From Spirochaetota bacterium (GTDB taxonomy: Bacteria > Spirochaetota > UBA4802 > UBA5550), in assembly GCA_022704585.1 (NCBI GenBank), contig JAKJGD010000001.1, positions 1 to 21,159 of the forward strand: 21,159 nucleotides of DNA. Reading direction: 5' to 3'. Made by a program: the position numbers and the translations under genes. Shown piece after piece: positions 7,004 through 14,262 of this stretch (positions are counted from its first letter, which is position 1; each line of letters begins with the position of its first letter). The notes below the pieces were generated by a model. That model searched no databases. It had not been told where the DNA came from and worked only from the letters and a program-made list of their open reading frames with translations.

Positions 7004-8329
7004 ATGGCGAAATACATGTTACTTGCGATTCTTGCGCTGACGAGCTGGTCCTGCATCTCCTTTGACGTGTCCTCCGACGAGGACCGCACCTATCGGAACG
7101 AGCAGGAGCAGAAAAAAAGAATAGAGATCGAAATCCGTAAAAAACAGGAAGCGGAGCGACTGAGAAAGCTGGAGGAAGAGCGCCAGCGGCTTGAGCGCGA
7201 GCGGCAGCGCCTGGAACAGGAGCGCCAGCGTATCGAGCGCGAGCGACGGGAGAAAGAGGAGCTGGAGCGCGAGCGGCTCGAGCGGGAGCGGCGCAGGCTG
7301 GAAGAGGAGCGCCGCAGGGAGCAGGATGAGTCCAGTGACGACCGGAACCGGTTCCACAAGGAATGCATCGACTCGTGCAAGGGGCTGACGGGCCGGGAGC
7401 GCGCGGAATGCAACCAGTCCTGCCAGAGGAAGCATGACGATGAAAGCAAAAGGATCGAGCTGGAGCGGAAGAAGAAGCTCGAGGAGGAGCGCGCGAGGCT
7501 CGAGCAGGAGCGCCGCCGGATCGAGGAAGAGCGCCTCAGGAAGGAGGAGGAAGACCGCCGCGCGAAGCTCGAGCAGGAGCGCCAGCGGCTGGAGCGGGAG
7601 CGCCAGCGGCTGGCTGAGGAGCGCAGGAAGAAGGAAGAGCAGGAGCGCCTGAAGCTCGAGCAGGAGCGCCGTAACAAGATTGAAGAGGAGCGGCTTAAAA
7701 AGCTCGAAGATGAGCGCGAGCGCCTCGAAAGCGAGCGGCGCCGACTTGAGGAAGAGAGGCTGCGGAAGGAGCGGGAAGAGCGCGACACGGACGCGGACCG
7801 GAGCCATAAGGAATGCATCGACTCCTGCAAGGGAAAGACCGGGCAGGAGCGCGCCCGGTGCAACCAGTCCTGCCAGAAGGGGCTTGAAGACCGGCGCCGC
7901 GAGAAAGAACAGGAGGAGCGCCTGAAGCTGGAGCGGGAGCGGCAGAACAGGGCCGAGCAGGAGCGCCGGGACAAGCTCGAGCAGGAGCGCGCGAAGCTCG
8001 AACAGGAGCGCCAGCGCCTCCAGGACGAGCGGAAGAAGAAAGACGACGAGCGGCGGCAGAAGCTCGAGCAGGAGCGCAAGAATAAGCTTGAGGAAGAGCT
8101 CCGGAAAAAGGAAGAGGGAGAGCGCAAGAAGCTCGAACAGGAGCGGAAGAAGAAGCTCGAGCAGGAACGCGTGAAGCTTGAGCAGGAAAGGAAGAATAAG
8201 CTCGAGGAAGAGCGCCAGAAGCTCGAACAGGAACGGAAGAAGAAGCGCGGGGATGAGGACACGAAAGATACCGGCCGGACATTCCCGGACCAATATCGGA
8301 AAAGGCCGGACGGATCCGTCGTCAGATAA
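7004..8329 (+). CDS. Long charged coiled-coil probable lipoprotein with two twin-CX3C modules
   Basis: 441 residues, family not recognised. The N-terminus is short, with a hydrophobic core and Cys17 (LTSWSC), a spirochaete-style relaxed lipobox. The rest is almost entirely Glu/Arg/Lys/Gln heptads (motifs such as ERQRLEQ) in three stretches, about 38-115, 142-262 and 292-414. Between them sit two near-identical modules, HKECIDSC...CNQSC, at 118-141 and 268-291. Each has the pattern CX3C-X10-CX3C with a Gly-containing turn, and the eight Cys are the only ones besides Cys17. This predicts helical hairpins closed by two disulfides in the periplasm. The ATG at 7004 is supported by GGAAGG six bases upstream; an ATG at 6980 would only lengthen the signal region. 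The C-terminal tail (415-441) is polar and non-coiled. No partner gene is obvious. Confidence 0.8.
   Translation: MAKYMLLAILALTSWSCISFDVSSDEDRTYRNEQEQKKRIEIEIRKKQEAERLRKLEEERQRLERERQRLEQERQRIERERREKEELERERLERERRRLEEERRREQDESSDDRNRFHKECIDSCKGLTGRERAECNQSCQRKHDDESKRIELERKKKLEEERARLEQERRRIEEERLRKEEEDRRAKLEQERQRLERERQRLAEERRKKEEQERLKLEQERRNKIEEERLKKLEDERERLESERRRLEEERLRKEREERDTDADRSHKECIDSCKGKTGQERARCNQSCQKGLEDRRREKEQEERLKLERERQNRAEQERRDKLEQERAKLEQERQRLQDERKKKDDERRQKLEQERKNKLEEELRKKEEGERKKLEQERKKKLEQERVKLEQERKNKLEEERQKLEQERKKKRGDEDTKDTGRTFPDQYRKRPDGSVVR
7355..7426 (+). repeat. Twin-CX3C module, copy 1 (72 bases)
   Basis: Encodes residues 118-141 of the coiled-coil protein. It matches copy 2 at 7805-7876 in 60 of 72 bases by my hand alignment, and most differences fall in the turn (GLTGRE versus GKTGQE) and one other codon. 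An internal duplication is the simplest explanation. Confidence 0.85.
7805..7876 (+). repeat. Twin-CX3C module, copy 2 (72 bases)
   Basis: Encodes residues 268-291, exactly 150 residues after copy 1. All four Cys and the surrounding ECIDSCKG and CNQSCQ motifs are kept. Confidence 0.85.
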
Positions 8330-8466
8330 AAACCGGGGCCCGGACGGGATCACCTGCCCGGGCCATCAGCCGGATCGCCCGCCGCCCCGCCCCGATTTTT
8401 TTATTGATTATTTCCCCGTTATGCCGTCAGTTGAAACCGAAGTCGAAATAAGCCGAGGTCCGATCA

Positions 8467-9273
8467 ATGAACTGCCCCGTATGCGACTCGCCGGAGAGTA
8501 TCGTCATATACACCGGGAGCTTTTATCTCCTGCGCCGCTGCGCCGCGTGCCGGACGAATTACCAGGAACGGACCGGGGCTCCGTCCAAGCGCTACGAGGA
8601 AGATTACTTCAAGTCGAACCACCGCGCCGCATACGGCAAAACCTATATTGAGGACGAGGCGAACATCAGGGCAATTGCCGGCCGCAGGCTCGGGATCATC
8701 GGTGGCATGATCCCCGCGGGCGGCCGCATCCTGGACGTGGGCTCGGCACTGGGGATATTCTGCGACGAGGCGGTACGCCGCGGGTTCCGGGCCGAGGGCG
8801 TGGAGGTGTCCCGTTACGCGAGGACGTTCGCGAAGAAGACATTCGGGGTGACGTCACACGCGGACATCGGCGGGACGAGGGGGCCGTTTGATGCGCTGAC
8901 CCTCTGGTACACGCTGGAGCACATGGCGGAGCCCCGCGTCTTCGTCCGCGGGGCACTCCGGCTTCTGGGCGCCGGGGGCATTATCGCCCTCGCGGTGCCG
9001 AACGGGGCGGGCGCGTGCGCGCGCTTCAACAGGAAGAAATACCATGCCATTAGGCCCGAGGAGCATTTTTTCGAGCCGTCGCCGCGCGGCTTGAAGCGGC
9101 TTCTCGCGGAATGCGGGTGCGGGATCGTGAGGACGGAGTATTTCGGGCTTCACCCGGACCGCGTGGGACTGCCGGACCGGCAGGCCGTGCGGGGCGCACA
9201 GAAGGCGCTGCGGCTGGGCGATACGTTCGAGGTTTACGCGACCGTCAGCGGCCGGTATACAGCACGGCCATGA
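8467..9273 (+). CDS. SAM-dependent methyltransferase with N-terminal zinc-ribbon-like Cys pairs
   Basis: 268 residues, soluble. The N-terminus has CPVC (3-6) and CAAC (25-28), a four-Cys zinc-binding layout seen in many sugar or small-molecule methyltransferases. The class I Rossmann core follows: motif I ILDVGSALGIF (88-98), the acidic end of strand two in GVEVS (111-115), LWYTLEHM (146-153) and the late strand ALAVPN (174-179). The PEEHFFEPSPRGLKRLL segment (197-213) is typical of the Methyltransf_23-like group. The substrate cannot be read from sequence. GAGG lies eight bases before the ATG. Its end overlaps the convergent XRE-cupin gene by 29 bases. Confidence 0.85.
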   Translation: MNCPVCDSPESIVIYTGSFYLLRRCAACRTNYQERTGAPSKRYEEDYFKSNHRAAYGKTYIEDEANIRAIAGRRLGIIGGMIPAGGRILDVGSALGIFCDEAVRRGFRAEGVEVSRYARTFAKKTFGVTSHADIGGTRGPFDALTLWYTLEHMAEPRVFVRGALRLLGAGGIIALAVPNGAGACARFNRKKYHAIRPEEHFFEPSPRGLKRLLAECGCGIVRTEYFGLHPDRVGLPDRQAVRGAQKALRLGDTFEVYATVSGRYTARP

Positions 9274-9895
9274 TGACCGCGTCGCCCTTCTCCATCGGGT
9301 TGACGAGCACGTGGGGAACGGAGGCGAGATAGTAGATGCTGTCCCCCTCTTCAAGGAGCTCTTCCTTGTTGCCCAGCACGACCTTGACGTACCCCTCCAT
9401 GACCACGATGAATTCCTCGCCGTCATGGCTGGACAGCTCCTCGCTCCCGGCGCCGGGGTTAAGCGTTACCAGGAATGTCTCCATGTGCTTGTCCCTGATC
9501 CCGCTCGAAAGCGACTGGTAGTGATAGTTGGGCCGCTCGGACGAGCCGGTCGAGTAGCGCTTGATATTCTTTCGCTCCTTTTTGCGGACCACCGAGTAGC
9601 TGTAACCGGACTCCTGGCCCAGGAGGAAGCTCGTACCGATGCGGAGGGCCTTTGACAGCTTGACGATGGTACCCAGGTCGGGGAGCACCTTCTGGCTCTC
9701 GATATCGCCGAGTTTCGTCTGGTCGATGCCGGAAATCCGCGCGAACTGTTCCATGGACAGCTTCTGCATCTCGCGGATCTCTTTCAGCCGTTTCCCGACG
9801 GGCTCTATCTTCTCTTTTTTCTCCTGGTCCTGATAGTAGCCCTGTACGTCCTCGAAATATTCCTTATATTCCCTGCTCTCGTGCATGACCTTCAT
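9245..9895 (-). CDS. XRE-family transcriptional regulator with C-terminal cupin domain
   Basis: 216 residues. A charged N-terminal extension (1-30) is followed by a lambda-repressor-type helix-turn-helix (about 34-90; KRLKEIREMQKLSMEQFARI then DIESQKVLPDLGTIVKLSKAL) and a single cupin domain (about 137-213) with HDGEEFIVVMEG (157-168) and VPHVLVNP (193-200), which carry the usual His/Glu positions for metal or ligand binding. Such proteins sense a small molecule and often regulate neighbouring metabolic genes. I placed the start at the ATG at 9895, where AGAGGT lies six bases upstream; the frame extends further up but into the divergent promoter region. It is divergent from icd, so icd or its own gene are possible targets (inference). 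Confidence 0.88.
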   Translation of the reverse strand: MKVMHESREYKEYFEDVQGYYQDQEKKEKIEPVGKRLKEIREMQKLSMEQFARISGIDQTKLGDIESQKVLPDLGTIVKLSKALRIGTSFLLGQESGYSYSVVRKKERKNIKRYSTGSSERPNYHYQSLSSGIRDKHMETFLVTLNPGAGSEELSSHDGEEFIVVMEGYVKVVLGNKEELLEEGDSIYYLASVPHVLVNPMEKGDAVIMAVLYTGR

Positions 9896-9944
9896 GGTTG
9901 TACCTCTTTCCTGGGGGTGTCGCGGGATTACACGCCGCCCCTGT

Positions 9945-9973
9945 AGGCTATTCGGGCAACGGCATTTTGTCAA
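9945..9973 (-). promoter_or_regulatory. Candidate promoter of the XRE-cupin gene
   Basis: On the minus strand TTGACA (9973-9968) and TAGCCT (9950-9945) are 17 bases apart, about 50 bases before the start codon. The -35 is perfect and the -10 weak. Confidence 0.45.
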
Positions 9974-10019
9974 GAATTATGTGCGGATTTGGATTGTGAC
10001 CAAATTGAGGTTTGACAAA
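9966..10019. promoter_or_regulatory. Inverted TTTGTCAA / TTGACAAA pair in the divergent XRE-cupin/icd spacer
   Basis: TTTGTCAA at 9966-9973 and its exact complement TTGACAAA at 10012-10019 face each other across 38 bases. Each arm contains a perfect TTGACA for its own direction, so it may be two back-to-back -35 boxes, an operator for the XRE-cupin regulator, or both. The plus-strand promoter for icd would have a poor -10 (TAGATG at 10036-10041). Confidence 0.4.
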
Positions 10020-10080
10020 AAATCACGGATGAAGATAGATGTCCCCGTTTGCAGACATATCTTCAACAGAAAGGAACAAT

Positions 10081-11295
10081 ATGAGCGCACAAACAATACG
10101 ATACGAAAAGGGCGTAATCACGGTGCCCGATAATCCGGTGATCCTTTTCATGGAGGGCGACGGGACCGGTCCCGACATATGGCGCGCAACCAGAATCGCG
10201 CTGGACGCTGTCGTTGAAAAGACATACGGCGGCAAGCGGAAGATCGAATGGATGGAGGTGCTGGCGGGAGAGAAAGCCTTCAAGGAAACCGGGCGATGGC
10301 TCCCCGAGGACACGCTGGAGAAGATCAGCCGCTACAAGGTGGCCATCAAGGGCCCCCTCACCACGCCTGTCGGAGGCGGGATCAGAAGCATCAACGTGAC
10401 CCTGCGCCAGAAGATGAAGCTCTATGCCTGCGTCAGGCCGGTCCGGTACCTGCCCGGCGTCCCAAGCCCGGTAAAGGAGCCCGAGAAAGTGGATATGGTC
10501 ATCTACCGGGAGAACATGGAAGACGTGTACGCCGGCATTGAATGGAAGCAGGGGAGCCCGGAGGCGCAGAAGCTGATCAACTTCCTGACCGAGGAGATGC
10601 ACTCGGAGATCCCGCTGGACGCTGGCATCGGCATCAAGCCTATCAGTGTCGTCAATACGAAGAACCTGGTGCGCAAGGCGATACAATACGCCATCGACAA
10701 CAACCGGAAATCGGTGACCCTGGTGCACAAGGGAAACATCATGAAATTCACCGAGGGCGCGTTCCGCGACTGGGGCTACGAGATCGCCCGGGACGAGTTC
10801 GGCGACAGTACCGTCACCGAGGACGAGCTCTGGAGCAAGCATGACGGGAAGGCGCCGGCCGGGAAGATCGTTATCAAGGACCGGATCGCGGACGCCATGT
10901 TCCAGCAGGTGATCCTCCGGCCCGACGAATACGACGTGCTCGCGACGCCGAACCTCAACGGCGATTACCTCTCCGACGCACTCGCGGCGCAGGTGGGCGG
11001 CCTGGGCATGGCGCCCGGCGCCAACATCGGCGACAGCGAGGCGGTTTTCGAGGCGACCCACGGGACTGCACCGAAGTATGCGGGGCAGGACAAGGTCAAC
11101 CCCGGCTCACTCATGCTCTCCGGAGAAATGATGCTCCGCTTCATGGGATGGAAGGAGGCGGCCGACCGCCTGATCGATGCCATTGGAAAGACCATACTCC
11201 AGAAGCGGGTGACCTACGACCTGGAGCGGCAGATGAAGGGGGCGACCCTGCTCACGTGCTCAGAGTTCGGCCGCGCGGTTGCCGAGAACGTCTGA
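10081..11295 (+). CDS. icd: NADP-dependent isocitrate dehydrogenase
   Basis: 404 residues, close in layout to the Escherichia coli enzyme. Converts isocitrate to 2-oxoglutarate and CO2 with NADP in the cytoplasmic TCA cycle. Substrate residues are seen in [13 protein letters not shown] (about 98-110, with S103, N105 and R109 matching E. coli S113, N115 and R119). The NADP-specificity set is intact: K332-Y333 in [13 protein letters not shown] and Y379/R383 in TYDLERQM, corresponding to K344, Y345, Y391 and R395. [13 protein letters not shown] (about 142-154) and the metal-site Asp region NLNGDYLSD are also present. The ATG at 10081 follows an AAAGGA site; the upstream in-frame ATG at 10039 lies in the expected promoter/leader. 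Ser103 is the residue phosphorylated in enteric bacteria; no kinase gene is visible here. Confidence 0.96.
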   Translation: MSAQTIRYEKGVITVPDNPVILFMEGDGTGPDIWRATRIALDAVVEKTYGGKRKIEWMEVLAGEKAFKETGRWLPEDTLEKISRYKVAIKGPLTTPVGGGIRSINVTLRQKMKLYACVRPVRYLPGVPSPVKEPEKVDMVIYRENMEDVYAGIEWKQGSPEAQKLINFLTEEMHSEIPLDAGIGIKPISVVNTKNLVRKAIQYAIDNNRKSVTLVHKGNIMKFTEGAFRDWGYEIARDEFGDSTVTEDELWSKHDGKAPAGKIVIKDRIADAMFQQVILRPDEYDVLATPNLNGDYLSDALAAQVGGLGMAPGANIGDSEAVFEATHGTAPKYAGQDKVNPGSLMLSGEMMLRFMGWKEAADRLIDAIGKTILQKRVTYDLERQMKGATLLTCSEFGRAVAENV

Positions 11296-11343
11296 ACGGT
11301 CCCTGCTCAACAGTTGAAACACGCACGGAGAACCCGATACACC

Positions 11344-12051
11344 ATGAAGCATATTCTCAGCGCTGCTACTGCAATGGTCCTCGCGGCGGCACTCTGCGTT
11401 TCTGCCGTCGCCGTGGTGGACCCGGCCGACTGGAAGCTGGGACGCGACCAGGGAGGGATACAGGCATTCCTGCGCAACTACCCGGGAGCGGACATGAAGG
11501 AGTTCAAGGGCGTCATGCGCGTCAGGGGCGTGCGCCTCTCGAGCCTGGTGGCCACGTTCGACGACACTCCCTCCTACACGCGGTGGATGCATAACTGCAC
11601 CGAGTCCCGGCTCGTGAAAGTAATAAACGAACGCGAGCGCATCACCTACACGGTCACCAGCGCGCCCTGGCCGGCGACCGACCGGGACACGGTGGTATAT
11701 TCCCTCATTTCGCAGGACCCGAAGACCCTTGCGGTGACCATAGCAATCACCAACCGGCCCGATTTTATCCCCAAGCAGAAAGGGCGCGTGCGCCTGCCGA
11801 TGATGAAGGCACTCTGGACCTTTATGCCGCTCGATTCGGGCGAGGTCATGATAACCTACCAGACCGTCAACAGGGCGGGCGGCGGCGTTCCCCAGTTTCT
11901 CCTTAACCTGTCGGCGATCGACCTGCCGTTTTACACCATGGACAAGTTCCGGAAGGTAGCGTCGGAGGCGAAGTACTCGAACGCGGTGTACGATTTCATC
12001 GAGGAGCCGGTGACCACGGTGATGGGCGCCGAGGCGAAAGCGGAAGGGTAG
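11344..12051 (+). CDS. Exported START-like domain protein, paralogue 1
   Basis: 235 residues. A clear Sec signal peptide (MKHILSAATAMVLAAAL, cleavage near 23) is followed by a START/SRPBCC-type lipid- or hydrophobic-ligand-binding fold. Diagnostic stretches shared with the next gene are RLSSLVATFDD (64-74), RWMHNC (80-85), SAPWPATDRD (106-115) and LPF followed by the C-terminal helix. These pocket proteins bind or carry a hydrophobic ligand; here it would be in the periplasm. The ATG at 11344 gives a good signal peptide, with GGAG 13 bases upstream; a TTG at 11314 is in frame but less likely. It starts 48 bases after icd and may be co-transcribed with it. Confidence 0.8.
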   Translation: MKHILSAATAMVLAAALCVSAVAVVDPADWKLGRDQGGIQAFLRNYPGADMKEFKGVMRVRGVRLSSLVATFDDTPSYTRWMHNCTESRLVKVINERERITYTVTSAPWPATDRDTVVYSLISQDPKTLAVTIAITNRPDFIPKQKGRVRLPMMKALWTFMPLDSGEVMITYQTVNRAGGGVPQFLLNLSAIDLPFYTMDKFRKVASEAKYSNAVYDFIEEPVTTVMGAEAKAEG

Positions 12052-12052
12052 G

Positions 12053-12074
12053 CCGGCCGCTCTCGCGCGGCCGG
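12053..12074 (+). other. Perfect 8-bp GC stem-loop between the START-like paralogues
   Basis: CCGGCCGC (12053-12060) and GCGGCCGG (12067-12074) form a perfect stem with a six-base loop directly after the first stop codon. No T-run follows, so it is not an ordinary terminator; it could stabilise mRNA or set unequal expression. Confidence 0.5.
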
Positions 12075-12124
12075 TGAACATATTCGCGGCCCCGCGCACA
12101 GGAGGCCGCCGGAGGGGGTGTTCC

Positions 12125-12793
12125 ATGAAAAATGCATGCATGATCCTGATCGCGGTCCTGCTCGCGCTCCCGTTTCCCGCGGCGCGCGCGGGGGATGACG
12201 ACGGCTGGACCCTTAAAAAAAGCGGCAATGGCATCGTGATCTATCTCAGGGATATGCCGGGCTCCAGGACGAAGCAGTTCCGGGCCGTGATGCGGGTGCC
12301 CGGCGCGCGCCTCTCGAGCCTGATGGCCGTGTTCGATGACGCCGCATCATACCCGCGCTGGATGCACCACTGCATCGAGGCGCGGGTCGTCAAAAAGATT
12401 TCCGCGTCCGAGCGGATGACCTACAGCGCGACGGAAGCCCCCTGGCCGGTGAGCACCCGCGACATGGTCACGCATTCGCTCGTGCGGCAGGACCCGAAAA
12501 GCCTCACCGTCACCCTGACGATCAGGGCGGTGCCCGACATGCTTCCGCCCGTGAACGGGAGGGTCCGGATCCGGAAGCTTGACGCGGTATGGACCTTCAG
12601 GCCCGAGGGCAACGGCGACGTCACGGTGGTCTATCAGCTTCACAGCGAGCCCGGCGGCTCGCTCCCGCCCGGGTTGGCAAATATGGCGGTGACGGACCTT
12701 CCCTTCAATACCTTCATAAAGCTCAGGAACATCATCAAGGAAGAAAAATACGCGATGGCCCGGTTCCCCCAGATTACGGAGCCGTCCCGCTAG
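12125..12793 (+). CDS. Exported START-like domain protein, paralogue 2
   Basis: 222 residues. A signal peptide (MKNACMILIAVLLALPFPAARAG, cleavage near 22) precedes the same START-like fold as paralogue 1. Shared motifs are MRVPGARLSSLMAVFDD (56-72), PRWMHHC (77-83), EAPWPVSTRD (104-113), QDPKSLTVTL and the terminal LPFNTFIKL helix. A Cys sits at the equivalent place in both (WMHxC). The ATG at 12125 follows GGAGGGGGTG, a strong ribosome-binding site, so translation may exceed that of paralogue 1. The two genes are 73 bases apart and clearly arose by tandem duplication. The ligand is unknown. Confidence 0.8.
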   Translation: MKNACMILIAVLLALPFPAARAGDDDGWTLKKSGNGIVIYLRDMPGSRTKQFRAVMRVPGARLSSLMAVFDDAASYPRWMHHCIEARVVKKISASERMTYSATEAPWPVSTRDMVTHSLVRQDPKSLTVTLTIRAVPDMLPPVNGRVRIRKLDAVWTFRPEGNGDVTVVYQLHSEPGGSLPPGLANMAVTDLPFNTFIKLRNIIKEEKYAMARFPQITEPSR

Positions 12794-12797
12794 GCGT

Positions 12798-13238
12798 TTA
12801 CCTGAAGGATTCTGCGGCTTCACTTCCCGAGAGGAAATAGAGAAGCGGGACCTCGCATGCGAGCAGGAGCGACCTGACAGCGATGACGAGGGGCGTCCCC
12901 GGGTCGCTCCCGGCCCCGCCCGCGACGCAGTAGAAGAGATAGCCTGCGGCGAATGCCGCGTGGAGGTCGATGATGCAGAGCTGTATCACGCGGTGGATAT
13001 TTTTCCGGAAATACACCTGGATGATGTGATAGGCCAGCAGGAGCGAGAGGAGGGCTCCCGTTGTTATCGATACCGCGGGGCCGTACAGGAAGAGGAGGCC
13101 GAACATCAGGAATATGATCTCGAAATAATAGAGGGTGGCCACGTAGGCGGTCAGCTGGTGGATCCTTTTCGTAATCCCCGCTCTGATGGCGGCAAGGTGC
13201 TCCATGGCTTCGTTCATTCCTGAATTTTCCTCCATCAT
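12798..13238 (-). CDS. Small multi-pass membrane protein, hypothetical
   Basis: 146 residues; family not recognised. A short polar N-terminus with helical character (NEAMEHLAAIRAGITKRIHQL) is followed by about four hydrophobic segments (about 31-52, 54-74, 85-107, 116-136), with basic residues between segments two and three (FRKNIHRV). It lies four bases from the convergent START-like gene. The ATG at 13238 starts MMEENS; an alternative ATG at 13217 has GGAGG 11 bases upstream. Confidence 0.65.
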   Translation of the reverse strand: MMEENSGMNEAMEHLAAIRAGITKRIHQLTAYVATLYYFEIIFLMFGLLFLYGPAVSITTGALLSLLLAYHIIQVYFRKNIHRVIQLCIIDLHAAFAAGYLFYCVAGGAGSDPGTPLVIAVRSLLLACEVPLLYFLSGSEAAESFR

Positions 13239-13371
13239 GATGCCCTGTCAATCAGATTAATTAGCCGTCCTCCGCGTCATTTTTCGCAAAACGCCTCAAT
13301 TTATGATGGACAGGTATGCCAAATTATGATACTCACAACACGGATAAAAATAATTACCGGTGCTGATACCT

Positions 13372-14232
13372 ATGAATCGTACACTGCTGATTTGTTTCAT
13401 CCTGCTTGCCGCTTTTTCATGGCCCGCCGCGGCCGATGACTGCACCCGATACGGAGACGATACCTACGGCTACAGCATCTGCGTGCCGGGCGGCTGGAAA
13501 AAGTCCTACCGGGACGTGGGATACCGGCATATCCTGACCCTTACCCGCGGCAGCGCGGCGATCGTGGCGTCCGCGTCCCGCATGGACGACGATGAAAAGG
13601 AGAAGTGGGAGAGCTGGAAAAAATGGTATGTTACGGGGATCGGCGCCGGTCTCATGAACATAATAGAAACCAGCGAGGTTGCCGTGGGGAGGCAGGCGAC
13701 CATCAAGCTGATCGTGTTCCAGTACACAAAACGCGGCACCACGCTCCTGCAGCGCACCATGCTCATGAAATACGGCAACAACCTGCTGGTCATCGAGTGC
13801 CGGGCCCCGCTCGGCACATTCAGCAACTATACCGACCTCTTTAACAGGGTAATGTCGAGCGCGGACATTGCCGGGGCCCTGAAGGGCAACAGCATGGATA
13901 TCCTGAACCAGGCGTCCGGCCGGAAAAATAAACGGGAAGAGACCGCCGACCGGACCATCCGCACCGAGGAGAAAAAGCCAGTCACGATCGAGGAGACCAG
14001 GCCCGATACCGGCGGCGAAACCAAACCGGATACCATGGGTGAAACCAAAACCGACACGAGGGGAGACTCCACGATAGATACCGGCGGGGAGAAGAACGCC
14101 GACACCATGGCCGACACCCCCGAGAGCAGGAAGGTGATCGAAGCCGAGCTCAAGAAGATCGAGGAGCTCGAGCAGAAGGGCATCATAGAAAAGGTGGAAG
14201 GGGGAAGCGTGCAGCCCGAGGACCGGCAGTAG
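13372..14232 (+). CDS. Exported protein with Asp-Thr-rich octapeptide repeat tail
   Basis: 286 residues. A signal peptide (MNRTLLICFILLAAFSWPAAA, cleavage near 21) is followed by a compact domain of about 145 residues. It begins CTRYGDDTYGYSICVPGGW and its strand/helix pattern suggests a PsbP/Mog1- or DcrB-like fold, but I am not certain. A low-complexity linker then holds five eight-residue units of the type ETKPDTMG, and the protein ends with a charged helix (ESRKVIEAELKKIEELEQKG). The ATG at 13372 gives the best signal peptide; a GTG at 13360 would add four residues. No strong ribosome-binding site is visible. It converges on the envelope gene at 14263. Function unknown. Confidence 0.7.
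   Translation: MNRTLLICFILLAAFSWPAAADDCTRYGDDTYGYSICVPGGWKKSYRDVGYRHILTLTRGSAAIVASASRMDDDEKEKWESWKKWYVTGIGAGLMNIIETSEVAVGRQATIKLIVFQYTKRGTTLLQRTMLMKYGNNLLVIECRAPLGTFSNYTDLFNRVMSSADIAGALKGNSMDILNQASGRKNKREETADRTIRTEEKKPVTIEETRPDTGGETKPDTMGETKTDTRGDSTIDTGGEKNADTMADTPESRKVIEAELKKIEELEQKGIIEKVEGGSVQPEDRQ
13993..14112 (+). repeat. Five tandem 24-base units encoding an ETxxDTxG octapeptide
   Basis: Units read ETRPDTGG, ETKPDTMG, ETKTDTRG, DSTIDTGG and EKNADTMA, in frame with the exported protein. They decay toward the 3' end. The sequence likely forms a flexible linker and may vary in copy number between strains. Confidence 0.75.
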
Positions 14233-14262
14233 TAATGCCGGCCTCCGGCGTCTGACACGCTT

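Noticed and set aside
7019..8353. A 444-codon open frame on the minus strand (and a second of 390 codons) opposite the coiled-coil gene
   Set aside because: They arise because GAG/CGC/CAG-rich repeats contain no stops in reverse; the products are Leu- or Ser/Arg-only low complexity, with no motif, whereas the plus frame has a signal peptide and Cys modules.
8337..8402. GGCCCGG/CCGGGCC hairpin plus a T7 run after the coiled-coil gene as a terminator
   Set aside because: The T-run begins about 31 bases after the stem, too far for an intrinsic terminator.
13993..14112. Regular 24-base repeats as a possible CRISPR or regulatory array
   Set aside because: Units are contiguous with no spacers, imperfect and in frame with an exported protein; they are a coding repeat.
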